DNA of 31,117 nucleotides from CAZLGO01 sp964559295 (GCA_964559295.1 CAZLGO010000009.1:1-31117), one strand, 5' to 3'. Numbered from the stretch's first letter, positions 15,701 through 22,874 are shown. Notes: generated by a model from the sequence alone, not told the origin. A program made the numbers and translations.

Positions 15701-18039
15701 CAGTAGAAGACTATCTTAGGGACATTCAGCAAACTCTTATGCCATACGGTCTACATACCTTTGGTAAATCTTGGACCAACGAAGAGATAGCGTTATTGGC
15801 TACAGTGATGGTATCAGCAGATGGTGGAATTAATAATCCATCTTTGCAAAGGCTCTTAGCCCAGGAGAACGGATGGAATTTCGACAATTTGACACTTGAT
15901 CAAGCAGAACAATTAAACAATCAAGCACAAGATTGGGTGCTTCAGCTATTAACTGGTCAAAAAACTGCAGCTGATCTAACATCCAACCCGGAACTTCAAG
16001 GCAAGTTAAATGAGGCAAAGGGTTACGCTGGTAGCATAATTGAAAGCTTTAGTTCAGAATTAAACTCGCTAATCGATGCATTAAACGGCGGTTATGTAAC
16101 TCCATCTACAGGAAATGATCCTATAAGAAACCCAGGAGCAATACCCACAGGTAAAAACTTTTACGGAATCTCAGAAAATCTTTTACCAACCAAAGTAGCT
16201 TGGAATCTTGGAAAGAAACTTGCTGATATGGCTTTATCTCAACTTGATAGCATACCAGAGAAGATAGCGGCTGTTGTCTGGTGTGTTGAAACTGCAAGAG
16301 ATGACGGAACAATGGTTTCGTTTGTTCTTAGGATGCTGGGTGTAGAACCAACATGGACGAGCACCGGAAGCATAAGTAATATGAAAGCAACTCCATTAGC
16401 TACGTTACTGTCAGATCTAAATGCAATGAGAGCATCTAACGGGCTTCTTCCCTTAACAGAAAGACCCAGAATAGATGTCATAGTCACAACAAGTGGTTTA
16501 TTCAGAGATCTATTCCCAAGAGTTCTAATCAACATGGATCGCTCTTTCAGAGTGGCTTTAGCTGCTTCATATAACACAATAGTGGCACAATACTCTGATT
16601 TAAAAGATATTCTTGACTATACACTCCAAACCTTAGTAAATGCAAAGTACACAGGTTTCAAAGGAAACGACCCAATTGAACATAACTACATTGCAAAACA
16701 CTGGATCGAACTTACCCAGAAGTATGTAGACCTTGGAATCCCAGCAAACGATGCAGGAGAGCTTGCAATAACAAGGATATTTGCTCCACCTGTTGGTGAT
16801 TACGGTGCTGGAGTAAATAAAGCCATTGAACAATCCTGGACATGGGAAAAAAGAGATCAGGTGGCAGATGTCTATCTCAACAGGATGAGTCATTCGTATT
16901 CAGAGCGAAATTGGGGTACTACAAACCGAGCCCTCTTTGAAGACTTACTCTCTGGAATAACCACAGCTTACCACAGCAGAAGCACCAACCTTTATGGTGT
17001 ACTTGACAACGACGATTACTTCGATTACTACGGCGGACTCTCCATGGCTATAGAGAAGGTAAATAATGGAGTAGCACCCAATCTAAACGTCTTATACTAT
17101 GCAAACCCAGCAAATCCTGAAGTGATGTCTTTACAGACATTCATGGCAAGGGAGATGAGAACAAGGTATTTCAATCCAGAATGGATCAAGGGAATGATGC
17201 AAGAGGGATACAGTGGAGCAAGGTACATGTCGAACAAATTCGTCTCATATCTATGGGGATGGCAGGTTACCAACCCAAACATCGTACAAGACTGGATGTG
17301 GAAAGAGGTAGTAGATGTTTATTTCAACGACAAGTATAACCTTGGAGTAAATGAATGGCTATCTCAGGGAAACAACGCCTATGCTATGATCAGTATGATG
17401 GGCACAACGCTTACAGCAGCATATAAAATAAACGATGCAACAGGAAAACCCTATTGGCAAGCTGATAAAACAACCATAAGAGAGATAACCAACAGTTGGA
17501 AAAATCTAATTGCAATTCGTGGTGTTGCTTGCTGTGACTGCAGTTGCGGTAACATCGCAATGATGGAATGGGCTACTCAGTTTATGAACCCTAACATGCT
17601 GGCCCAGTTTTACAAGCAGCTTTACCAGGCAACCAAGAATCCGATGTTTGCACCACCAAATCCTCCAACACCAACAGAACCAAAGATCCCAGCAACAGCA
17701 GAAGAACCTGCAACTCCGACTACACCAGAACCGGGAGTTTCACCAGCTCCAACGACACCAGGACAGCCTACAGCTCCAACATCCCCGGGGACAGAAGCAT
17801 CGTCGGCTTCAATACCCCCAGGAATGGAAGTATCGGCGGCTGAAGTACAAGTAACATCTGCAGGACCAGCAAAAGCAGGTCAAGGTAAAAAAGCATACGA
17901 AGTTACAAAAGTTACCCCACCAAGTTCTTCAGCAGGCGGAATACCAATTTGGGCATTACTGGGAGTTGTTCTTCTTACAGGTTTAGCTATCTTAGGATAC
18001 TTTAAGGGAAGTATCTTAGGATTTATACTAAGAAGATAA
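12721..18039 (+). CDS. CobN-like chelatase-family protein, secreted and membrane-anchored
   Basis: The 1772-residue protein starts at ATG 12721, which follows an AAGGAGGTGA site (12706-12715); an upstream in-frame ATG at 12676 abuts the TATA box and is rejected. Layout: signal peptide (1-27, cleavage after AVAA); a Ser/Thr/Asp/Glu-rich spacer (28 to about 140); a CobN/Mg-chelatase-H-like body (about 143-1640); a Pro/Thr-rich linker (about 1642-1739); and a C-terminal helix (about 1741-1762) with a basic end. The CobN core is visible: H869, HATYEWLPRK (873-882; canonical HGxxEWLPGK), and GEGLQAKRR (911-919). A CCDCSC cluster lies at 1604-1609. CobN inserts cobalt into hydrogenobyrinate diamide in the cytoplasm, but this one is predicted to face outside. 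Metal or tetrapyrrole capture at the surface is inference. Confidence 0.88.
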   Translation: MKSIKRQAILLALTLVFALTLCAAVAAEDTGGTAADSTAGSIGASATADSSGFDSESVDTSTASEAADVSSSEPGTTTDSSCLDSSEGSSTVEQTTKDEPTSVPDEISQDIESESETETSEDETIEETDTEATIQADECVNGLVDPRVLIIHSSSSTKMTNDAAHNIMNLINPTQPGYDPDDSSTWLVRFDIRTTSQIAEMSPDDLKSLIENADIIICEWIFEPGLSNFKNVINANPNILKNKPGKIFLALESYPELTKLSQINGNFLFEGVSDSVIGNTDTKNTILYDLKNANFPRLNTYKTTYPQISDWINAGVYYAAKGTKNYENQYKWALKEFTELNGGTWPSEWDPEPYYVLPKEMLYRDGTIFTSLEEYLTQYPLDPLKPTVGIVEYDSPVLAGNMDHFETTINKLTDKGFNVIPVAGAYSGTIGTQPLNIYSAMVKFFSYDPDDPNHVVTTTEYEANSSKYSYRIDALVSFYYFSLGSGFLDQTNKFLDNMNVPVFRAMSTTKRTEGEWLTSDDGLVWSDTYYQIAIPETQGIIEPIFVATTEKELDPVTGAELIHYKAIPDRIDKLTERVKNWVKLNLKYTNNEDKKIALIYYNYPPGKQNIGASYLAVPDSIIEILNMLKQEGYTVNNIPQTADELVSMMLERGINVANWAPGILEEMANNPNTILWDAEEYKAWFDSLNSIAKKEIIEGPAGYIEELTKLGVEYGLQKNDETAKTATIKSIEKWTQEMTSLANTYPEKSQQAVEQINNMSNALKQIMNGEDAWNSFYEAKNAFMALEIPGLTGWGEAPGNIMTVTRDGKEYIVIPGMYFGNVFIGPEPQRGWEADADKFYHSTVVPPPHCYLAWYAWVNSVFDADAQVHIGRHATYEWLPRKQVALAEFDYSDITIADTPSVYIYIIDGIGEGLQAKRRGLAVIVDHLTPPLTTTTLYGGFLELKEDIEQYQIHNGDAKKPYAEAIRSKVNELNLGTDLGINPDDLTDEELVETVEDYLRDIQQTLMPYGLHTFGKSWTNEEIALLATVMVSADGGINNPSLQRLLAQENGWNFDNLTLDQAEQLNNQAQDWVLQLLTGQKTAADLTSNPELQGKLNEAKGYAGSIIESFSSELNSLIDALNGGYVTPSTGNDPIRNPGAIPTGKNFYGISENLLPTKVAWNLGKKLADMALSQLDSIPEKIAAVVWCVETARDDGTMVSFVLRMLGVEPTWTSTGSISNMKATPLATLLSDLNAMRASNGLLPLTERPRIDVIVTTSGLFRDLFPRVLINMDRSFRVALAASYNTIVAQYSDLKDILDYTLQTLVNAKYTGFKGNDPIEHNYIAKHWIELTQKYVDLGIPANDAGELAITRIFAPPVGDYGAGVNKAIEQSWTWEKRDQVADVYLNRMSHSYSERNWGTTNRALFEDLLSGITTAYHSRSTNLYGVLDNDDYFDYYGGLSMAIEKVNNGVAPNLNVLYYANPANPEVMSLQTFMAREMRTRYFNPEWIKGMMQEGYSGARYMSNKFVSYLWGWQVTNPNIVQDWMWKEVVDVYFNDKYNLGVNEWLSQGNNAYAMISMMGTTLTAAYKINDATGKPYWQADKTTIREITNSWKNLIAIRGVACCDCSCGNIAMMEWATQFMNPNMLAQFYKQLYQATKNPMFAPPNPPTPTEPKIPATAEEPATPTTPEPGVSPAPTTPGQPTAPTSPGTEASSASIPPGMEVSAAEVQVTSAGPAKAGQGKKAYEVTKVTPPSSSAGGIPIWALLGVVLLTGLAILGYFKGSILGFILRR

Positions 18040-18040
18040 C

Positions 18041-18062
18041 TCCTCTTTTTTTATTTTTTTAA
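18041..18062 (+). terminator. T-rich terminator after the CobN-like gene
   Basis: The stop codon is followed within a few bases by two T-runs (CTTTTTTTA then TTTTTTT, about 18045-18060). This matches archaeal intrinsic termination, which relies on T-tracts. The next operon has its own promoter, which agrees with termination here. Confidence 0.6.
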
Positions 18063-18135
18063 GTTAGTATTACATTTTCCGCTGAAATTTTTAAAAAGTA
18101 ATAACACTTGATCGGAAAGTGTTATATATCATGAA
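18063..18135 (+). promoter_or_regulatory. Operator palindrome and promoter of the DUF2162-ExbB-like-DUF2149 operon
   Basis: GTATTAC (18067-18073) and GTAATAAC (18098-18105) bound a 39-bp element of the same length as that before the CobN-like gene. It is followed by TTGATCGG (18108-18115) and a TATA box GTTATATAT (18121-18129). The two regions agree over about 70 bases in arms, spacing, the GATC motif and TATA box, while the bases in the centre differ. This indicates selection for a protein-binding site rather than a simple duplicated sequence. Confidence 0.72.
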
Positions 18136-18199
18136 AAATCTAACTGATAACTGCCAATCAGAAATCATGAAAACCTAACCAAAAAAAGGAGATAAGAAA

Positions 18200-18907
18200 A
18201 TGTTTATGATCTTATGGCAGGCAGGAATATTGTCTGTGATATTGTTTTTCGCTCTAAAGATTGGTCTTGCAATGGCTTTTGCAGGTATATCAAGGAAGGT
18301 AGCATCGGCAGTTGCAGTTGGATATGGGTTTGGAATTCTCATCTTAGCAAGATTAGCCTCCTCTTATATGAACATGCTCCAGAAAATTGTTTATGATTAT
18401 GGATATGTAATTTTCATAGCAATGTCTCTTGTCATATTTTATGCAGGGATTCACACCATCAGGGAATGGAAGATGCATAAAAAGGATAAAGCAAGTGCAT
18501 GTTGTGTTGCCATGATTGCACCCTGTCCATGTTGCTTTGGAGCTGTTGTTGTAGCCATAATACTTGCTTCACCATTTATAGGAGCCTCAGCATTCTTAAT
18601 TGGAAAATATGCAGCATTGTTTCTAAGTTTAACAACGATCATAGTTTATCTTATATCTGGACAGATCGTTAGATTTTTAAATAAACCCTATCCAGTATTG
18701 CTTGGAAACTTGATGCTTATAGTTGGGCTTTATTTTTTAATATCCGGCATAATAATGCCTAACATAAACACAGTTTTAACATCCAAGATGGGTGCTTTGA
18801 GCATACCATCTGTTTCAATGTTTTTCTATGCCTTGGTACTGATGTTAGTGCTTATGATATTCGGAATTTATAAAACAAAGAGAAAAAGTCTTTTGATAAA
18901 GAGGTGA
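18200..18907 (+). CDS. Multi-pass membrane protein with CC/CPCC motif (DUF2162-like)
   Basis: This 235-residue protein has about six or seven hydrophobic segments (near 5-28, 38-58, 68-86, 104-125, 128-150, 160-183, 205-225). The notable site is ACCVAMIAPCPCCFG, with C101, C102, C109, C111 and C112 at the start of the fourth segment and His 85 and 93 just before it. Such clusters bind metals or exchange thiols. I assign it to the DUF2162 predicted-transporter family from memory. An AAGGAGAT site precedes the ATG. The stop overlaps the ribosome site of the ExbB-like gene. It shares a promoter-operator with the CobN-like gene, so a metal-transport role in that system is plausible but unproven. 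Confidence 0.8.
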   Translation: MFMILWQAGILSVILFFALKIGLAMAFAGISRKVASAVAVGYGFGILILARLASSYMNMLQKIVYDYGYVIFIAMSLVIFYAGIHTIREWKMHKKDKASACCVAMIAPCPCCFGAVVVAIILASPFIGASAFLIGKYAALFLSLTTIIVYLISGQIVRFLNKPYPVLLGNLMLIVGLYFLISGIIMPNINTVLTSKMGALSIPSVSMFFYALVLMLVLMIFGIYKTKRKSLLIKR

Positions 18908-18911
18908 TTTC

Positions 18912-19577
18912 GTGGTTGCAATTCCTGGCAGTGAGATACTAACTGGAGCATTGCATGTTATATCCCAGAGTCTGCTTTTGCCTGTTATAGCAGGTCTTTT
19001 GCTTTTTATGGGATATGCAGTAATCGAGTTTGGAGGACTTCTCTCAGAGTATTCAAACAGAGTCAAATTTGACGTTGGGAAAACAGAAAGTATTATAAAG
19101 AGTGTCTCAAATCCTGGCACGCCTGATAAAATAATTGAAGTTGTAGGGGGAAGTGATCTACCAAAAAGTCATAAAGAGGTTCTAACCAAGATAGCATCAA
19201 ACTGGGATTTGGGAAAAAAGTCAAGGGAAGCTCTTGCAAGAAAGTTAATTGAAGAAGAGGAAATAAAGGCAGCAAAGAGTCTTGAGAAAACAGATGTTGT
19301 TACAAGACTTGGACCAACCCTGGGATTGATGGGAACCCTAATTCCTATGGGACCTGGTTTGGCTGCTTTGGGTGCTGGAGATATTCAAGGTCTTGCACAA
19401 GCAATAATCGTTGCATTTGATACAACTGTTGTCGGGCTTGCAGCTGGGGGTATCGCATTTGTAATATCAAAGGTAAGAAGAAGATGGTACGAGGAGCATC
19501 TTTCAACCCTTGAAGCTCTTGTAGAAGCTGTTCTGGAGGTTGTGGACAATGTTAAGAAAGAGAAGACTACTTCATGA
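18912..19577 (+). CDS. MotA/TolQ/ExbB family proton channel protein
   Basis: This 221-residue protein has the three-helix ExbB/TolQ layout. TM1 lies at about 20-44, then comes a cytoplasmic domain (45-132, with the EKTDVVTRLGPTLGLMGTLIPMGPGL transition), TM2 at about 134-153, TM3 at about 164-187, and a charged C-terminal helix. The LGPTLGLMGTLIPM stretch and the Thr-Thr pair in TM3 (AFDTTVVGLAAG) are typical of channel-forming subunits that pair with an ExbD/TolR-type protein. The GTG start follows GAGGTGAT. The next gene overlaps its end by 29 bases, indicating stoichiometric co-translation. Its predicted use is to energise an extracytoplasmic partner, here plausibly the CobN-like protein. 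Confidence 0.88.
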   Translation: MVAIPGSEILTGALHVISQSLLLPVIAGLLLFMGYAVIEFGGLLSEYSNRVKFDVGKTESIIKSVSNPGTPDKIIEVVGGSDLPKSHKEVLTKIASNWDLGKKSREALARKLIEEEEIKAAKSLEKTDVVTRLGPTLGLMGTLIPMGPGLAALGAGDIQGLAQAIIVAFDTTVVGLAAGGIAFVISKVRRRWYEEHLSTLEALVEAVLEVVDNVKKEKTTS

Positions 19578-19890
19578 TGATCATGATGAAGATCCCATGG
19601 CAGGTTCTGCAAACATAGTAGACGCTATGCTCGTCTTCGCATGCGGATTCTTGATATTCCTTGTGTTATCATGGAACATGCAAAATGTGATCTTCAGTGA
19701 TGCGACCCCAGAAGAGAAAAAAGAACTAATGGAAGCAATGAAACAAGTAGCCGAAGTAAAGATGGGTGAAGAGCTTAACAATACTCCTGAGACTGTATCT
19801 GGGGAAGGTTCAGGATATGTCCAAATGGGAGTTGTCTACAAGGATCCTAAAACTGGTAAATTGATCATGGTTCCGCCGTCAGGAACTTAG
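19549..19890 (+). CDS. DUF2149 protein, ExbD-like single-pass partner
   Basis: ATG 19549, with GGAGGT upstream (19535-19540), gives 113 residues. The short N-terminus is rich in His and Asp (HDDHDED, 9-15), followed by one helix (about 23-44) starting NIVDAMLVFACG, then an extracytoplasmic domain ending KLIMVPPSGT. ExbD/TolR carry the proton-relaying Asp in the same place (a VDVMLV motif), so D25 here is a strong parallel. It overlaps the ExbB-like gene by 29 bases. The stop is TAG followed directly by in-frame TAA. I assign DUF2149 by recall of its association with MotA/ExbB genes in methanogens. Confidence 0.8.
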   Translation: MLRKRRLLHDDHDEDPMAGSANIVDAMLVFACGFLIFLVLSWNMQNVIFSDATPEEKKELMEAMKQVAEVKMGEELNNTPETVSGEGSGYVQMGVVYKDPKTGKLIMVPPSGT

Positions 19891-20014
19891 TAATTCAGTC
19901 AAAGCTCTTAAAAAAGATTCATCCAAAGACCTTTTAGGAAAAATTGCTGAACAGAGTTCAGCAAACATTCAACAACAGTTGCAAGAGTTCACAAAATTTG
20001 ATCAACTTTATTAA
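19865..20014 (+). other. Unassigned coding-like tail and hairpin between operons
   Basis: In the +1 frame relative to DUF2149, bases 19865-20014 are open for 49 codons and end in TAA directly before a possible start of the next gene. The composition looks protein-like (RQELSNSVKALKK, then IAEQSSANIQQQLQEF), but there is no start codon apart from a late TTG. A perfect 8-bp hairpin, TGCTGAAC-AGA-GTTCAGCA (19945-19963), lies inside it. It could be the relic of a gene end, or chance. Confidence 0.3.
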
Positions 20015-20026
20015 ATGTTGTTTGTT

Positions 20027-20710
20027 ATGATAATACCAGTCTTGGATATAAAGGATGGAGTAGCTGTTTCAGGAAAATCCGGAAAAAGAGAAACTTATAA
20101 ACCACTTAAGACTATTTTTTGCAAATCATCCAATCCATATGAAATTGCGAAATCATTGAAAGCTGCGGGTGCTCTTAGAATATATATTGCGGATTTGGAT
20201 GCTATAGACAGAACTGGTTCTAATTTTGGCATTGTGGATAAGATAAACAAAAAAATTCCAGTTATGCTCGATGCAGGTGCTTGTAGCATTAGGGATGTTA
20301 CAGAACACTTGAAGGTAGCAGATAAAGTCATTATAGCAACAGAGACCCTGAAAAACATAAAAGATTTAGATGGAATCTTTGGAACCTTAGATAGGGATAA
20401 TATAATATTAAGTGTTGATATAATGGATAACAAAATCTTCAGCAAACATGCAAATTTTGATTTTAAAAAGCTTATCTCCAAAATAGATGAATTAAACCCA
20501 CAAGAAATTATAATTCTTGATATTTCAAGGGTTGGAACAGAAAAAGGAGTAAATTTGAAGCTTATAGAAAAATTCATGAGACTTAGAACCTCCATAATAA
20601 TTGGTGGCGGTATCACAAGGAGGGACGTTAAGATCCTTGTTGAATTTGGGGTCGATAAATTCCTTGTGGGATCTGCGCTGCATCGTGGTGAATTGCCAAT
20701 AAACTTATAG
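20027..20710 (+). CDS. HisA-related TIM-barrel protein (COG1411-like)
   Basis: This 227-residue (beta/alpha)8 barrel is related to ProFAR isomerase HisA. ATG 20027 gives MIIPVLDIKDGVAVSGKSG, the usual beginning; ATG 20015 is an alternative four codons upstream, and neither has a clear Shine-Dalgarno. Conserved parts: the first-strand Asp in VLDIKDG, IYIADLDAIDRTG with the second Asp, and C-terminal phosphate-binding loops IIGGGITRRDVK and DKFLVGSALHRGE. True HisA is usually longer and sits in his operons. Here it precedes a PfkB kinase, so a different phosphosugar substrate is likely. The gene ends in TAG with TAA four codons later. Confidence 0.82.
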   Translation: MIIPVLDIKDGVAVSGKSGKRETYKPLKTIFCKSSNPYEIAKSLKAAGALRIYIADLDAIDRTGSNFGIVDKINKKIPVMLDAGACSIRDVTEHLKVADKVIIATETLKNIKDLDGIFGTLDRDNIILSVDIMDNKIFSKHANFDFKKLISKIDELNPQEIIILDISRVGTEKGVNLKLIEKFMRLRTSIIIGGGITRRDVKILVEFGVDKFLVGSALHRGELPINL

Positions 20711-20731
20711 CATTATATTTAAGATAAGAAC

Positions 20732-21634
20732 ATGAAAAAAGCCATAACAATAGGTCCTATCACCAAAGACACAATTATAAAAGGAAGGAAGGTCTTTAGA
20801 TCCATTGGTGGATCGGTCTATTATCATGCATGCACTCTTTCGAGTTTAGGGATAGACACCACAGCAGTTATAACCATTGCAAAAGAGGATCGAGAGCTAC
20901 TTAAGGCATTTCCAAAGGACGTAAAGCTTTTTCCAGTATTTGTAAAACATACTGTGGAATTTGAAAATATATACCTGACTTCCAACCTAAATTACAGAAT
21001 ACAAAAAGCTCGTATTCTGGAAAATCCCATAAAAGTCAAAGATATCTATCCGATGAATTTTAAAGAAGCAGATGTGATTCTATTAGGTCCGCTATTTCCT
21101 ACTGACATTCCATCAGAGACCATAGAATACTTATTCAAATTCAAAATTCCAATATATCTTAGTGCACAAGGCTATTTAAGGCATCTTGAGGATCACAAAA
21201 TCGCTCTAAAGCCTTGGGAGGATGCACAAAAATTTCTTAAATTCGTTAGGATACTTTTTCTTGATGAAAATGAGGCAAGGGTCATATTGAATACAAAGTT
21301 TCGTAAGCTTGAAGAAGTTGCAAAAATTCTTGCGTCATATGGACCAGAAGAAGTAGTAATAACTTGTGGAGACGAAGGTTCGATTATCTACTCCAAAAAA
21401 GCAGACGAATTCTACAAAATTCCTGCATTTGCCCCAAAGATCATAGGGGATCCTACAGGTCTTGGTGATACTTACATGGCAGCCTACGCAGCAAGAAAAC
21501 TTGAAACATCTGATCCTAAAGAAAGTGGAATTTTTGCATCGGCAGCGGCAACTCTAAAATTTGAAGGTAAGGGAACTTTCAGAGCAAGTAGAAGATCTGT
21601 TATGATGAGAATACAAAAAGCCTCTCATTTATAA
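20732..21634 (+). CDS. PfkB family carbohydrate/nucleoside kinase
   Basis: This 300-residue ribokinase-fold protein carries the N-terminal GGSVYYHACTLSSLG substrate region and the C-terminal GDPTGLGDTYMAAYAA signature. That signature holds the catalytic Asp and the anion hole (GxGD), followed by ASAAATLKFEGKG. It phosphorylates a hydroxymethyl group on a sugar or nucleoside; the substrate cannot be read from the sequence. It follows the HisA-like gene by 21 bases, which suggests a shared transcript and perhaps a shared phosphosugar pathway. Confidence 0.88.
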   Translation: MKKAITIGPITKDTIIKGRKVFRSIGGSVYYHACTLSSLGIDTTAVITIAKEDRELLKAFPKDVKLFPVFVKHTVEFENIYLTSNLNYRIQKARILENPIKVKDIYPMNFKEADVILLGPLFPTDIPSETIEYLFKFKIPIYLSAQGYLRHLEDHKIALKPWEDAQKFLKFVRILFLDENEARVILNTKFRKLEEVAKILASYGPEEVVITCGDEGSIIYSKKADEFYKIPAFAPKIIGDPTGLGDTYMAAYAARKLETSDPKESGIFASAAATLKFEGKGTFRASRRSVMMRIQKASHL

Positions 21635-21642
21635 ATTGATCA

Positions 21643-21840
21643 CTATATCCCTAAAACCAAAGGCAGGATCAAAAACGGCAGAACTCCTGCTGCGAAAAAA
21701 ATAATTATTCCAAAAATTGTGTGAGATGGCTTTCTATCCATTATTCCTGTGCAAATAAGCAGTACTCCCAAAAAACCAAGAATTGGGGGGATTATATGAG
21801 AATATATCAAAGCTCCTTCGATAACTTGCGTCTGTACCAT
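21643..21840 (-). CDS. Small two-helix membrane protein on the opposite strand
   Basis: This 65-residue protein has two hydrophobic helices (about 15-32 and 42-64) separated by a short polar loop (MDRKPSH). The N-terminus MVQTQVIEGALIYSH is followed by IIPPILGFLGVLLICTG. It is convergent with the PfkB gene, eight bases apart. Upstream on the minus strand lie a GATGTGAT stretch, a possible weak ribosome site, and an AT-rich promoter-like sequence. I have a general impression that similar short proteins occur in methanogens but cannot name one. No function is assigned. Confidence 0.6.
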   Translation of the reverse strand: MVQTQVIEGALIYSHIIPPILGFLGVLLICTGIMDRKPSHTIFGIIIFFAAGVLPFLILPLVLGI

Positions 21841-21992
21841 TTTATCACATCTGTGTCATATAGTTTAGGTTTTAATATTTAATCTTTGAGGTTCTCAAGC
21901 ATAGACAAAATAATCTACGCATTTAGAAGATGAAGATGGAAAAGTTCTTATTCATCAAAAACAGATCACATAATGATAAAGGAGGAAGATCA

Positions 21993-22874
21993 ATGTTACA
22001 TGGAACTGAGGTTTTAAAGAAGGGATTTGCAAAAATGACAAAAGGCGGAGTCATAATGGATGTCGTGAACGCCAAACAAGCTGAAATTGCTGAGGATGCT
22101 GGTGCTGTTGCAGTAATGGCACTTGAAAAAGTTCCTGCAGATATACGAACTGCAGGAGGTGTTGCCAGAATGGCTGATCCTGCAAAGATCCTGGAGATAA
22201 TGGATGCTGTCTCAATACCAGTTATGGCAAAGGTGAGGATAGGACATTTCGTTGAAGCGCAGATATTAGAAGCAATTGGTGTTGATATGATCGATGAAAG
22301 TGAGGTCTTAACCCCTGCAGATGAGAAATATCATATTGATAAAAAGAAGTTTACAATTCCCTTTGTGTGTGGTGCAAGGAATCTCGGGGAAGCATTGCGA
22401 AGAATAGACGAAGGTGCAGCTATGATAAGAACAAAAGGAGAAGCAGGTACAGGAAACATTGTTGAGGCTGTAAGACACATGAGATTAATAATGGGAGGTA
22501 TAAGAGAGCTCCAAAATAAAACAGAAGAGGAACTATGGGATATTTCACGAAAACTTGAAGCTCCGCTTGAAATTGTAAAAGAAACTGCTAAAATTGGAGG
22601 ATTACCTGTTGTAAATTTCGCAGCTGGTGGTGTTGCAACACCTGCAGACGCTGCACTTATGATGCAGCTGGGAGCAGATGGTGTTTTTGTTGGATCTGGC
22701 ATATTCAAATCAGAGAATCCTGAAAAGGTTGCAAAAGCTATAGTAGAGGCTACAGCTCACTATGATGATGCGAATGTCTTAGCCGAAGTTTCAAAAAATC
22801 TTGGAAAAGCTATGCCAGGTCTTGAGATGAGCGAAATCCCAGAGTCAGAAAAACTCCAGTCGAGGGGTTGGTAA
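21993..22874 (+). CDS. pdxS: Pyridoxal 5'-phosphate synthase subunit PdxS
   Basis: PdxS makes PLP from ribose 5-phosphate, glyceraldehyde 3-phosphate and ammonia delivered by PdxT. ATG 21993 follows AAAGGAGGA (21978-21986), giving 293 residues, the family length; the frame is open further upstream to 21930 but that extension lacks conservation. Key residues: D23 (VIMDVVN), K80 (VMAKVRIGH), which forms the first Schiff base, K147 (IRTKGEAGTG) and the phosphate-binding NFAAGGVATPADAAL. The protein is highly conserved to the RGW end. Its partner pdxT lies 2.4 kb downstream, beyond two glycosyltransferase genes. Confidence 0.97.
   Translation: MLHGTEVLKKGFAKMTKGGVIMDVVNAKQAEIAEDAGAVAVMALEKVPADIRTAGGVARMADPAKILEIMDAVSIPVMAKVRIGHFVEAQILEAIGVDMIDESEVLTPADEKYHIDKKKFTIPFVCGARNLGEALRRIDEGAAMIRTKGEAGTGNIVEAVRHMRLIMGGIRELQNKTEEELWDISRKLEAPLEIVKETAKIGGLPVVNFAAGGVATPADAALMMQLGADGVFVGSGIFKSENPEKVAKAIVEATAHYDDANVLAEVSKNLGKAMPGLEMSEIPESEKLQSRGW

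Noticed and set aside
21930..21992. N-terminal extension of PdxS by 21 residues
   Set aside because: The extension lacks family similarity, while ATG 21993 has a good ribosome site and gives the standard 293-residue protein.
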